DNA of 64,000 nt, from assembly GCF_001661265.1 (NCBI RefSeq), contig NW_017567004.1, positions 360,752 through 424,751 on the forward strand, read 5' to 3'. The position numbers and the translations under genes were made by a program. The notes below the pieces were generated by a model. The model saw only the letters and a program-made list of their open reading frames with translations. It did no database searches and had not been told where the DNA came from. Positions 20,974 to 30,549 of this stretch are shown here, in pieces (positions within the stretch are counted from its first letter, which is position 1; the number at the start of each line of letters is the position of its first letter). The DNA is from Saitoella complicata NRRL Y-17804 (lineage: Eukaryota; Ascomycota; Saitoellomycetes; Saitoellales; Saitoellaceae).

Positions 20974-23148
20974 ATGTTAGCCGGCAGACATCCAGCGTTG
21001 TCAATCCTCCTGCCAACAGCGGTGCCGCAAGCACCTCCACCGACAATCAGGGAGGATGACGACCCGGACATGGTCTTTGGGGAGTTACATGACGTACCAC
21101 GGCCTACGACCTCGGCTGAGCCTAATCAGCAAACGCAGAGATTGAGGATGATGTTTTCGTGCCCGGATTTCAGTGCTGGGACGACGAGGGGTCTTGGTGG
21201 GAGTAGGATTTTCATGCCCGAGGTGATTAAGGAGGAGCCGGAGGATGCGCCTACGGATGTATCGTCAGAGAATGAGGAATCGGATCATGAGAGGGATAAC
21301 CATGAGGAAAGGACGGACAATGATGACACAGAAGAGGCAGCTCCGAGTTGGTCCCACACGGTCACCACCCAGTCTGGTTCCGAGGGCGCCGTGATTGGTT
21401 CCATCCCCATTACAACATCAGCATCGAGAAGTAGGAGGGGAAGCCTGAGCGAAATGTCGTTTCAAGGAAGGAGGACATCGTTGTTGAGCGAGTCGTTGAG
21501 GGTGGAGAATGTGTTGCAGGAAAGCAAGGAGCCGGTTCATACACCACTGACGAGACCCACAACGGCTCGGCCTACTACGCCTACACCTTTACCCAAGGAA
21601 GACAAAACGAAGAAGAGTGGTGAGACGGCCGTTTCGTCTTCGTTGTCATCCAGCAAGTCTCCAAACCCATCCCTCGCAGCACGTCCTTCTCCAATCCTGC
21701 GCCGTCGTTCATCCGTCATCAACGGAAAACTCCATTTCAACCCCTCGGCACCCTCTGTCGCAGCCCCCGCTACTTCCACTGGCACCTCCTTCACCGACGG
21801 CGCGGCCCCCATCATGACTAACATGCGTTCAAGACGCAACTCATCTGTCGACGGCAAACTCTACCTGCACGATACCCTAGAGCGAATCGAAGGAAGACCT
21901 AAATTCAAGAACGAGGAAAGGGAAACACGCGAGTTCCGCGCCGCAGCGGCAGTTGCGGAGCCGGAGTTGGTTGTCGGGAAACCTGTGAAGGCACAGCTGG
22001 GAAGGAGATCAAGTACGAGTGCATTGCGCGACTTGGTTCGGACGGAGCCGCAGAGGCCCAAGCGGGGAGAAGTGGCGACTTTGGAACGTCGGATGCCGGA
22101 GAATGTGAGAGCATTGGGATCTGGTGGGATTCGGCAGCCAAGTGTGAGCGTCGCGCAGGCTGAGGTGAAGGCGGACTTCGCTGTTGGAAACGAAGAGGGT
22201 GAGGCGGGTCCAAGTAAGGGACGGAGGTTGGGGAGGAAGTCAAGCGCGGCGAGTTTGCGGGAGTTGGTTGCGCTGAAGAGAGGTGGAATTGTGGTGGAGT
22301 CTTCGAAGCCACCGACGGTTGCGGATGTCGAGCGTCTCGATATCCCGGCAGACACTGGAGACAGGAGAGCTTCTGCAGCGTTTCGTCGCGAACCGGAATT
22401 CACGCTCACGGTTCCTAAAGTCCGTCGGAGGCCGTTGAGAAGGTGGCGCTCGAACTTGTCTGTTTTGCTGGAAAATGACTGGGAAGTTGAAACTGAGCGA
22501 TATGGCTGTTCGCCCGACGAGGTCAAGGCAAAGCCTCCGAAGAAGGAGGGAGACGTAACAACAACGCCGGTGAGGTTGTGGAGTTTTCCGGAGATCATTG
22601 AGCCGCCGCAAACTCCGGAAGAACTGAGGAGCCCCAACCCGACACTTGAAATCATCATGCCTCCTGGCGAGGATGATGACACCGAAGTTCAACCTTTCCG
22701 CATTCCATCAACCCACTCCTCCTCATCCAGCCTGAGACCGAAATGCACTAGATGCAATCAAACCTTCCACGGCCTCCGTAAACCCTTCACTTGCGTTGGC
22801 TGCTCTAACGATGTTTGCCGAGCATGCTCCTCCCGCGCTCACGCCTCTCGCGAGAAGTATCGATTGAGGGTGTGCAGTACCTGTTCACCCGATGGTATTG
22901 CGCAAAAGTTGAAAGCGCACGCAAAGGGCAATGCGCATCGGCGGAATGAGAGTTGGGCGCCAGCGAGGGTGGAGAGAAAGGGGACGAAGGAGAGGGCGAA
23001 GAAGGGGTGGGGCGTCAAGATTGTGGAGGCGATGCTTGGGAACGGGAATGGGTGGATGAGTGTGCTTGGGAGTGCAAGGGGGGAGGAGGCGGTTAGGGAG
23101 GTTGGGCAAAAAGTGAGGTTGGTCAATGCAGGAGCTTTGACGATGTGA
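20974..23148 (+). CDS. Serine-motif-rich protein with C-terminal FYVE-related zinc finger
   Basis: A single-exon gene of 724 aa, largely disordered. The C-terminal zinc module is 'KCTRCNQTF', 'FTCVGCSNDVCRACSS' and 'YRLRVCSTC': four CxxC pairs arranged as in FYVE fingers. The basic RHHCR phosphoinositide-binding patch is absent, so it is better called FYVE-related. The N-terminal two thirds contain basophilic kinase / 14-3-3-like sites in two internal duplications: 'RRRSSVINGKLHF' with 'SRRNSSVDGKLYL', and 'LGRRSSTSALRDLV' with 'LGRKSSAASLRELV'. A third RR-x-S cluster is 'RSRRGSLSEMSFQGRRTSLL'. It may be an AGC-kinase-regulated scaffold at endomembranes, but this is inference. I do not recognise the N-terminal family. 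Confidence 0.7.
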   Translation: MLAGRHPALSILLPTAVPQAPPPTIREDDDPDMVFGELHDVPRPTTSAEPNQQTQRLRMMFSCPDFSAGTTRGLGGSRIFMPEVIKEEPEDAPTDVSSENEESDHERDNHEERTDNDDTEEAAPSWSHTVTTQSGSEGAVIGSIPITTSASRSRRGSLSEMSFQGRRTSLLSESLRVENVLQESKEPVHTPLTRPTTARPTTPTPLPKEDKTKKSGETAVSSSLSSSKSPNPSLAARPSPILRRRSSVINGKLHFNPSAPSVAAPATSTGTSFTDGAAPIMTNMRSRRNSSVDGKLYLHDTLERIEGRPKFKNEERETREFRAAAAVAEPELVVGKPVKAQLGRRSSTSALRDLVRTEPQRPKRGEVATLERRMPENVRALGSGGIRQPSVSVAQAEVKADFAVGNEEGEAGPSKGRRLGRKSSAASLRELVALKRGGIVVESSKPPTVADVERLDIPADTGDRRASAAFRREPEFTLTVPKVRRRPLRRWRSNLSVLLENDWEVETERYGCSPDEVKAKPPKKEGDVTTTPVRLWSFPEIIEPPQTPEELRSPNPTLEIIMPPGEDDDTEVQPFRIPSTHSSSSSLRPKCTRCNQTFHGLRKPFTCVGCSNDVCRACSSRAHASREKYRLRVCSTCSPDGIAQKLKAHAKGNAHRRNESWAPARVERKGTKERAKKGWGVKIVEAMLGNGNGWMSVLGSARGEEAVREVGQKVRLVNAGALTM

Positions 23149-23499
23149 GGAGGTGATCTGCGGAACAGAGGTTACAACGCTGGACGACTTTTTGGATTGA
23201 GATATCAAGTGAGCATTGCATAGGTTTTGGGTTTCTTTGCGTTATGGGGTGTTATTTGTCTGTCCTTACTACTGGCGTTTTTGTATTGCTAATGGGATAT
23301 CTATTACTCGAAACTTTACGGTCGCGCGGTTCCAGCTGTGATGTCGGCATGTTTGTAGTTTGGTGTTAGTAAAGCATAAGTGATCGCCATCACTTGCAAG
23401 ACCCTCGTCAAATTGACCATGCCAAAATCCAAGGACATGACCGTACAGAACAAGGGTCGTCAGATTTATTGGATTAGGATAGCACCTCTCGCCCAAACA
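23149..23499. other. Intergenic region
   Basis: About 350 bp after the FYVE-like gene. 3' UTR-type sequence with nothing supportable. Confidence 0.45.
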
Positions 23500-24604
23500 C
23501 CAAGCCGTACATGGAAGACCATATGCGCAATTCACCGACGGAGATTTTCGCAAATCCTCTCAAGACCCTTGGAGAAAAAGCCTTGGAGGACTTGCAAAGC
23601 GATCCATTCTGCCCTGAAGACATCTCCGCTTCCGACCATGCCCTTGACATTGGGTGCCAGATCATCCGCGGTTCGACAAAATCCTCGATGTGTCGACTGC
23701 GCTCCGCTGAAGACTTCGAGCAATTGAAGGAGACCGTTGCAGACCTTCAACAGCATGGGGTAGGTAAAGGGAAGAAGTGTGCTGTTCATATTACGCTCAA
23801 GACTGATTTCAGACCTGCCGACGGTATCGGCGGTGAATCCGACAGTGAACTACCCAATGCTGCTAGGACGAATAAGGGTGGACGCAATGATAAAGGTGAA
23901 AAGAAGTACGGCAACAACCCTACGAAGCGTATGCTAAAGGATATTAAGAAGGCAAACGAGAACAATCCATTCAAACAGTCGGTTTTGCGAAATGTCGAAA
24001 CCCTTTGAGATCAGTGGGTCTGCACCGAGCATGAAGGTGGCCTGTGCTACATCAATCCCTTCACCCGCGCTCATCAACGGCTCAATTCTCACCATATTTA
24101 CCTACTGGGCAGAGGCCATGACCATACCAAATGCGGACGTCGGCTTGACAAATCCACCAACTACCCCAGCCTTCGTTAAGTTCAACAAGTCTACACTATC
24201 ACAATCAGACTTCTACGGGACACCCTGCGCTGCTTCTCTTCCGACACCAGCAACCTCCATGGCGCACCTAACTGCCGGAGGTGCTTCGACCAGATATTTT
24301 CCCACGCCTAATGAACCTCCCTCGAGCCCATTGAAAGCCGCAGACGCCAATGTATCTGCCCGGTTTCATGAACTTTGTCAACAGGCTTACACCCACTTAT
24401 GCTGGTTTTGAACCCTTGGTTGTTGAAGAGGCGCTGAAGTACAATGGTATGGTGTTGGATGATACACCGAATCTGCCACCAGGGCAAGAGATTCCAGGAG
24501 TGAAGCTGGGCCATCTCATGGCAATGAAACGTCACTGGCCAGCATTCAAGCACAGTAAGAAGGCCTGCCGTAAGTTGGCGGATGAGTTATTTCGCATGGA
24601 TTAG
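23500..24604 (+). pseudogene. Relic of a fungal multi-copy gene with SAM-like C-terminus
   Basis: Three collinear open segments in different frames look like one decayed gene. Segment 1 (to ~24006) reads 'EDFEQLKETVADLQQ' and a Lys-rich linker, then hits a TGA. Directly after the stop the same frame continues 'DQWVCTEHEGGLCYINP', a CxxH...C motif. Segment 2 (other frame, ~24085-24185) gives 'FTYWAEAMTIPNADVGL' plus a PP pair. Segment 3 ends 'LPPGQEIPGVKLGHLMAMKR', resembling the end of a SAM domain. This order resembles a multi-copy family of uncharacterised fungal proteins. The nonsense codon and frameshifts indicate a pseudogene, although unrecognised introns could explain part of the frame changes. 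Confidence 0.55.
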
Positions 24605-25069
24605 GAGGTCTTCAAGCCCGCTGTCTCAGAGACCTTCCACCACCTCAAGGATGATGGAGAGCTGTACAAGAGATATAGATAATGCTCGCGGCGATTGACT
24701 TTGAGGCAGGGTCTCGTATTTTTGTAATCCGCAAAAATTGACGAGTGAGGACAAATCCACTAGTAGCAGATATTTTTTGATGGGACGGCCGCTGCCTTGT
24801 AGATTGGAATGTTGCCTTCCAGTAGAACTAGTTTTTGTACCAATCCGACGTTTTTTGCTGTTGTAATAAGGTTCTTGGTGGATCATTCATGGTCCTCAAG
24901 TTTTCTGACGTCCAGAACTGCGCTTGTGCCTGGTTCATCCAGGAGTCTCCAATTAGATAGTGAATGCCGAAAATTGTATAGGAAACACGCACAAAAACGA
25001 GCATGAACTATCGTGAGAAAGCAGCTGCGTAAAGGTCTATGAAGTGTATGTTTGGCTAGATGTACTATG
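24605..25069. other. Intergenic / decayed sequence
   Basis: 465 bp of AT-rich sequence between two relics. No intact frame, and no clear terminal inverted repeat could be matched. Confidence 0.4.
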
Positions 25070-25792
25070 CTATGTGATAGCGAGCCGACCTGGAGTCTCG
25101 TCATACGTTTCATTTACGCTAATATTACCCCATGTACTCGCCTCAGCTGGAGTCAAGCTGTACCCGCATTTATGCATCAAGTTGCAACACTTTTCAGGGT
25201 AGGCATTGATTGACAAGTCCAACCCTTCACTCAAGAAGTATTCCGGCTGCTCCATAGTCCACCGGTGCTCACGGTTGCGGTTGATCCAAGCCTTGCGCAT
25301 CGGAAATGCAATTTCTATGGGGTTGAGATCTGGCAAATACGGTGGTAGGTACTCGATTCGACATCCATGATCGATGATCAGCTCCCGCACCCCAGGATCC
25401 TGATGAGTGCCACAGTTCACAGTTATCCATGACAACCACACTATGCTTTGCTGGGAAGGGTTTCAGTACATTCAGCAGCTTATCGGCCACAAAATCCACG
25501 AACCTGTTCGTATCAAAGCTCCCTTGGTAGACCGAATGGCAGATCATCCCTTCTTAGGAAATTGCAAGCAGTAATGACCATCTCAGACCTCTTGAAGGCC
25601 TCAATCTTCACACGCGGGTGAACCATGCGGAGCATACCCAAACTTGCAGTAAGCAGACCTATTGTCGACGGCCGTTTCGTCAAGGAAAACGAGTTGATCC
25701 ATGGTGTTAGATGTTGTGCGCAGTGAGCCGCTCATGCAATTGCATACCCGTGACTGACTCAAGGTGGGCACCATTGTTCTGATATTTATCAT
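25070..25792 (-). mobile_element. Truncated, frameshifted Tc1/mariner-type (DDE) transposase relic
   Basis: Reading the minus strand from 25792, three frames carry successive pieces of a Tc1/IS630/mariner transposase. 'DQLVFLDETAVDNRSAY' contains the first catalytic Asp. 'YQGSFDTNRFVDFVADKLL' and 'VVMDNC' give the second. 'IEYLPPYLPDLNPIE' gives the distal D/E box. At least two frameshifts and an in-frame stop near 25600 break it, and the N-terminal helix-turn-helix region is missing. The element stops about 40 bp from the tRNA-Met gene. It is inactive; no terminal repeats were identified. Confidence 0.8.
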
Positions 25793-25833
25793 CGGGTTAT
25801 ATATTTTTATGGGGTTTCCACGACATTGCCTTC

Positions 25834-25924
25834 GCCTTCGTGGCTCAGCTGGTTAGAGCGCCCTGCTCATATCTGCTAACAAGCGGGTACGGGGAGATCG
25901 CGAGTTCGATCCTCGCCGAGGGCA
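25834..25924 (+). tRNA. Elongator tRNA-Met (CAT) with 17-nt intron
   Basis: The acceptor stem GCCTTCG pairs with CGAGGGC and is followed by A73. The D arm is GCTC/GAGC, and the T arm is GCGAG-TTCGATC-CTCGC. The anticodon loop CTCAT-A is interrupted one base 3' of the anticodon by an intron (25872-25888), then resumes with A and the stem CGGGG, which pairs with CCCTG through one wobble. The intron position is the canonical eukaryotic 37/38 site, and the mature tRNA would be 74 nt before CCA addition. Confidence 0.92.
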
Positions 25925-26230
25925 CGCTTTTTGTAGTGTACTTTCTTTTGCTTTGCTCGGCTATGTACTGTACCCACTCATCGATCGGTATGCGAAGAAA
26001 ACAGCGAAGATCTCGAGTTTTATGTTTCAGACGCGTCGGCATTCCTTCCTCCTTCCAGATCTACCTACCCCAGCTGAGCTACGCGTACAAGCATGGCGCG
26101 TACATCGGCAAAAGTTGCCCAAAACCTCCCCAGAGCAACTTGAGCCCCTGAAGCATTCACTCCCAAACGACTCCACCAAGAGAGTCAGTCAGCGTTCAGT
26201 CGTTGAAGAAGAGCATACATTCTCTACAGC
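25925..26230 (+). promoter_or_regulatory. Upstream region of the GH72 gene
   Basis: 306 bp between the tRNA and the glucanosyltransferase start. The tRNA terminator and the GH72 promoter must share it; no clear TATA box. Confidence 0.35.
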
Positions 26231-27625
26231 ATGGCGAAAATGCTCAATTCTCTTCTCTCCCTTGCCGCTCTCCTGACCACGGCTTTTGCAGTCAACCCCA
26301 TCGAGATCGTCAACAACAAGTTCTACGACTCAGTCACTCACAAACAGTTCTACATTATCGGCGTAGACTACCAACCAGGCGGCTCGTCCGGCGTAGGCAC
26401 AGGTTCTGATCCCTTGTCTGACCCAACACAATGTCTCCGCGATTTTGCGCTCTTGCAGAAGTTGGGGGTGAACACCATCAGAGTTTACTCTGTCGATAAC
26501 ACCTTGGACCATGATTACTGCATGTCTCTGCTCGATACAGCGGGGATGTATCTGTTGTTGGATGTCAACACTCCCCTCTCATCTCAGTCACTGAACCGAT
26601 ACGAACCTAACACGACGTGGACTGCCGACTATTACTCCCATATCTACTCCACCATCGACGCATTCAAAGCATACGAGAACGTCCTCGGATTCTTCTCCGG
26701 AAATGAGGTGGTCAACGACGCTGCGTCCCTTGCCGCCTGTCCCGGATACCTGAGAGCCTTGCAGAGAGATATGAAGGCGTACATCAAGAAGACCGCAAAC
26801 CGTATCATTCCGGTTGGGTATTCGACCGCGGATGATGCAACGATCCGGAGCGAGCTGGGGAGTTACTTGACGTGTGGGGATGATGCTTCCGCTGCTGATT
26901 TCTATGGGATTAATACGTACGAGTGGTGTGGAGATTCGAGTTTCACTTCGTCTGGGTACTCGACCCTTACATCCGCTTTCGCGAACTTCTCCGTTCCAAT
27001 CTTTTTCTCGGAGTATGGGTGTAACACCGTTTCGCCTCGTACATTCACTGAAGTTACGGCGTTGTATGGTGATCAGATGAACGAGGTGTTCAGTGGAGGG
27101 TTGATTTACGAGTACAACGAGGAAGACAACAATTACGGTTTGGTCAACACAGGTGGAGACTCCGCACAGTTGTTGCAGGATTACGTCAACCTCCAATCTG
27201 CCTACACCAACCTCTCCATCCCCAACATCACCCTCTCCTCCACCACCGCAACAACAACTCTCCCCTCCTGCTCCGGCCTCAACCTCGATAACTGGACCAT
27301 CCCCGCAGCGCCATCTGGTGCTCCCACGGCCGGCGCAGGGAACTACGGAACGTTGATCGAGTTGACGGCGGAGGAGTTGGTGGTGAATTCTACGGTGACG
27401 GATGTGAGTGGGAATGTGATTAGTGGGTTGAGTGTTACGGCTGTTGGGAGGGCTGTTAGTGGGAGTGTGAGTGGGACGAAGAGTGCTAGTGCCTCTGCGA
27501 CGGGGGGTGAGGGGAAGAGTGGGAATGGTACTACGACGGTGAGTGAGGCGGTTGGGATGGGCGTGGGTGTGGGTATGGGAATGGCGGTATTGGCGGCGGT
27601 GGGTGCTGTTGTCGTCGTTTTGTAG
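26231..27625 (+). CDS. GPI-anchored 1,3-beta-glucanosyltransferase (GH72, Gas/Gel family)
   Basis: A single-exon gene of 464 aa. A signal peptide covers residues 1-20 (MAKMLNSLLSLAALLTTAFA). The GH72 domain has its acid/base E159 in 'VLGFFSGNEVVND' and nucleophile E261 in 'IFFSEYGCN', plus the conserved 'FYIIGVDYQPGG' near the N-terminus. There is no cysteine-rich X8/CBM43 domain, so it belongs to the CBM43-minus group. The C-terminus is Ser/Gly-rich, then a hydrophobic tail (AVGMGVGVGMGMAVLAAV), a typical GPI-anchor signal. These enzymes elongate and cross-link beta-1,3-glucan at the plasma membrane and wall. A second in-frame ATG at codon 4 is an alternative start with the same signal peptide. 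Confidence 0.95.
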   Translation: MAKMLNSLLSLAALLTTAFAVNPIEIVNNKFYDSVTHKQFYIIGVDYQPGGSSGVGTGSDPLSDPTQCLRDFALLQKLGVNTIRVYSVDNTLDHDYCMSLLDTAGMYLLLDVNTPLSSQSLNRYEPNTTWTADYYSHIYSTIDAFKAYENVLGFFSGNEVVNDAASLAACPGYLRALQRDMKAYIKKTANRIIPVGYSTADDATIRSELGSYLTCGDDASAADFYGINTYEWCGDSSFTSSGYSTLTSAFANFSVPIFFSEYGCNTVSPRTFTEVTALYGDQMNEVFSGGLIYEYNEEDNNYGLVNTGGDSAQLLQDYVNLQSAYTNLSIPNITLSSTTATTTLPSCSGLNLDNWTIPAAPSGAPTAGAGNYGTLIELTAEELVVNSTVTDVSGNVISGLSVTAVGRAVSGSVSGTKSASASATGGEGKSGNGTTTVSEAVGMGVGVGMGMAVLAAVGAVVVVL

Positions 27626-27763
27626 GCAGTTATATGAGATGTAGAGGGTATATCATTGGAGACTGGAGACTGGAGACTGGATGATCGGGCGTTTGATTAC
27701 ACATAATACTTTGACATAATACTATCACGCTTCACTATCGTACACCCCGCACTTCCTCAATAC

Positions 27764-28446
27764 CTACGAAAGGTATTGCTTCGTGGGATACCCACGCACA
27801 ATCGGCTTCCCACTCGAATCAAACACCCTATTCTCTAATCTCGCCAACTTACTTGTATCGAGAACCGCGGGGAGGGCATCCTTCACCGCATCGTATGCCG
27901 CAACGAAGAGTGCGGCTCCTAAAAGACCGACGCGGATATGGTTCACCTTGGCGATGGCGCCGAGGTGTTTATTCGCGTCGGAGGTAGTAATCGTCTCACC
28001 ATGTCCACCCTCCACAACCCTCTTCACCGCTTCCAATTTCGGATGAAGGAGAACGGCGCCCACACCCGCCGCTCCCACGATACATCCCAACGCAACCCCA
28101 TCGGAGATTTTGCGGGTACGGTAGGTTAGGACGGTGAATGCTGCTGTCGTGATGCCTGCGAGGAGGGGCATGATGGAGTTTGCGTGGGAAGCGATGGTGG
28201 AGAAGAGGGTGAGGTTGTTGTGGCCATTGGGTTGATGGCCGGGATGAGAAGTGGTTAGAGAGGGGATGAGGACGGAGGAGGTTAGGGTTGTGGAGCTGTA
28301 CGCTTGGTGTTAGGTGGGTTGATGCGGGGAGGGAAGGGGAGGAGGGAGGGGCACCCGAAGAGAGCGGCGGTTCCGAAGAGGGCTGTTACGCGGAGGATGG
28401 TGTCGAGGTTTTGGAATTGGGCAAGATAGGACGTTAGGGTCGACAT
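27764..28446 (-). CDS. Small polytopic membrane protein, tandem paralogue A
   Basis: Two exons (28446-28355, 28295-27764; 59 nt intron with a GTGCCC donor) encode 207 aa. The start MSTLTSYLAQFQNLDTILRV runs into 'GTAALFG', where the phase-2 intron falls, then continues 'STTLTSSVLIPSLTT'. Three further hydrophobic segments follow, including 'IMPLLAGITTAAFTVLTY' and 'NHIRVGLLGAALFVAAYD'. The pattern (first helix, a Pro after it, a late Asn/Arg helix) is reminiscent of DUF1772/anthrone-oxygenase-type membrane proteins, but I cannot assign it firmly. It is the first of three head-to-tail copies. A GTGGTGG microsatellite (about 28461-28480) lies just upstream of its start. Confidence 0.75.
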
Positions 28447-28619
28447 GTCTGGCGAATGGAGTGGTGGTGGTGGTGGTGGTCGTAGGGTGCGGTGCGAGGG
28501 AGTTGAGGCGACGGTGTCCCAATGCACAGCACGTAATGGTCATACGAGTCTCGTGTCGACATCCTATCGTACAGTCACTATTCCTATGGTATATATCGTA
28601 CAATCAACAACTTCCATCT

Positions 28620-29303
28620 TTAATGAGCCGGCCTTGCAGTGGGATAGCCCACGATATTCGAAGACTGCTGCCTGTCAAACGGTCTCTCTCCGATGATCCT
28701 TCCGGATCCCTTCGCCGCGGACGAGCGTAACCCCGTAATAACCCCATCCCTCACAACATCGTAAATCCCAATGAAGCACGCAAGACCAAAGCATACGGTC
28801 TTAACGACGTCCAGGGCAGCGACGATCTTGATCTTCTCATCCGCCTCCTTGCCAGAGTCATTTGATTCGCCCTTCGTAGAGATCTTATGCAACTCCTTCC
28901 GAGGTCCGGCAGACATGAACACCTGCGCCCCCAACCCCCCAATCACAGCCGTGAATCCAACCAAATCCGACACCCTACGATTACGATAGTACAACACCCC
29001 CAGTGCCGTCGAGGTTACACCGACGAGGGCCAAAACGGCACGGTTGGCGTAGATGACAATTTGGTTTGCGATGTGGGATTTTTTGTTGGGGGGGAGTTGG
29101 GAGGAGAGCAGGGAGGGCATGACGGCGTAGGAGGCCCAGAACGAGGAGCTGTGAGAAGCGCCTTAGTTATGACCCATACATAGAGGGTTTCATGAGAGAG
29201 AAAGGACTAACCCGAAGAGGCCTGCGGTGCCCATCAGGGCTCCTACGCGGAGGATTGCATCCGGGTTTTGGAAGGACGAAAGGTAGGCTGTGAATGAGGA
29301 CAT
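28620..29303 (-). CDS. Small polytopic membrane protein, tandem paralogue B
   Basis: Two exons (29303-29212, 29148-28620; 63 nt intron, GTTAGT...CACAG) encode 206 aa. It begins MSSFTAYLSSFQNPDAILRV and 'GTAGLFG', near-identical in layout to copy A, with a first exon of exactly the same length (92 nt) and the same phase-2 intron position. Helices include 'IVIYANRAVLALVGVTSTAL' and 'VVKTVCFGLACFIGIYDVV'. The loop before the last helix is hydrophilic and charged. Function unknown; similarity to the neighbours supports tandem duplication. Confidence 0.75.
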
Positions 29304-29607
29304 GATTGGATTGTTCAACTGATGGCGGGTGAGTTGAATTCGGTGTTGGTTGGTCGTGCGCTCATCATGCAGCAGCTGAGACCGGTACGGCGGGGACAAC
29401 TGCAACGTAAAATCGGGAGAACTTGGTGGGCCATGGGTATCATATTGTCGAGTAATTATGGGAAAATCCGATCTCTTTATACTTGCACTTGTAATTGAGT
29501 GAGCATCCTCAGAGATTGGGTACTCGGGCTGTTCTTGAGTATCTCATCTCATAGCTGTTCTCCATCGAGGACTAAAGACGATATAGCAAAGCAACTGACC
29601 AACTGAC

Positions 29608-30134
29608 CTAACGACTAAATATCACCGCTAAACCAAGGAAAACCAACCTGATCGCGTTCGCCCTCCTGAAGACCTTAATCCTCTCATTGATCGCCTTCCC
29701 ATCATCATTCCCCTCACCCTTCTTGACAAACTCATTAACCACCGAATCTCCCTTCGGAGAAGGTCCGAACCAAAATTGAATGGGCAAGGTTGCCAACAAA
29801 GCTGTGAAGGCAGCGATGTCAATGGGCAAACCCGATCGGTAGGCTTTGGCGCCGAGGCAGGCGAGGGTGAAGAAGTAGGTAGGGCGGATGTACTTGCTGG
29901 CGTTGATGAACATGCGGGTTGTGAATTCGGCCTTTTTGTAGTTGGAGTAGGGTACCGCGAGCATACTGGGCATGATGACCATGAGCACTTGCAAGGTGCT
30001 CCTGCAGAGGAATGATCAGGTTAGTATACGGTTGCCAAATCGTGAGAGATAAAGGGCCGGGCCTACCCAAACAGTGCAGCGGTGCCAACGTGAGCACCGT
30101 AGCCAAGCAGACCATCGATGTTCGCAAGATCCAT
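29608..30134 (-). CDS. Small polytopic membrane protein, tandem paralogue C (shorter)
   Basis: Two exons (30134-30067, 30001-29608; 65 nt intron, GTAGGC...CTGCAG) encode 153 aa. It starts MDLANIDGLLGYGAHVGTAA followed by LFG, then the intron at the same place as in copies A and B, then 'STLQVLMVIMPSMLAVPYS'. Two middle helices ('YFFTLACLGAKAYRSG', 'IAAFTALLATLPIQFWFG') and a final 'NAIRLVFLGLAVIFSR' follow. It lacks the ~45-residue C-terminal tail of A and B, and its first exon is 24 nt shorter. It is the most divergent of the three. Function unknown. Confidence 0.75.
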
Positions 30135-30549
30135 TTCGTTTGTAGTTTGTGACAGAGTACAGAGTTACGAGGGTTCCACAACCATATAGAGGAATCTGGG
30201 TTTGCTTGGCAACAAGGATCACGGGGATGCCTCGAGTGGAGCTGAGCGCACAATCGTCACGATGGGCCGAGGTTCAAAATCGTCTACGCCTCGGCGAATT
30301 GGCAAGAGTTATGTATCACGCGACGACGGGTAGGCAATTTTGCCGACGAACCGTCACAGGTTCGAGAAATTGTGGATCGACCGGACCGGCCCGTTGATGG
30401 TTTTTCACAGCCGGGCCTCAACCTTGAGTGCTCCCCGGTCAAGAGATACGCCGGTTAAAGAAGTAGGCCTTTATATCACAGATGATCATTTTGATTTTTA
30501 CGCTCGGTCTACATGCATGTTCCATGGTCTTGCTGTTCAGAACGGTTCT
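30135..30549. promoter_or_regulatory. Intergenic region upstream of paralogue C
   Basis: 415 bp between the helicase stop and the start of paralogue C. It holds the paralogue C promoter and the helicase 3' UTR; no gene. Confidence 0.4.
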
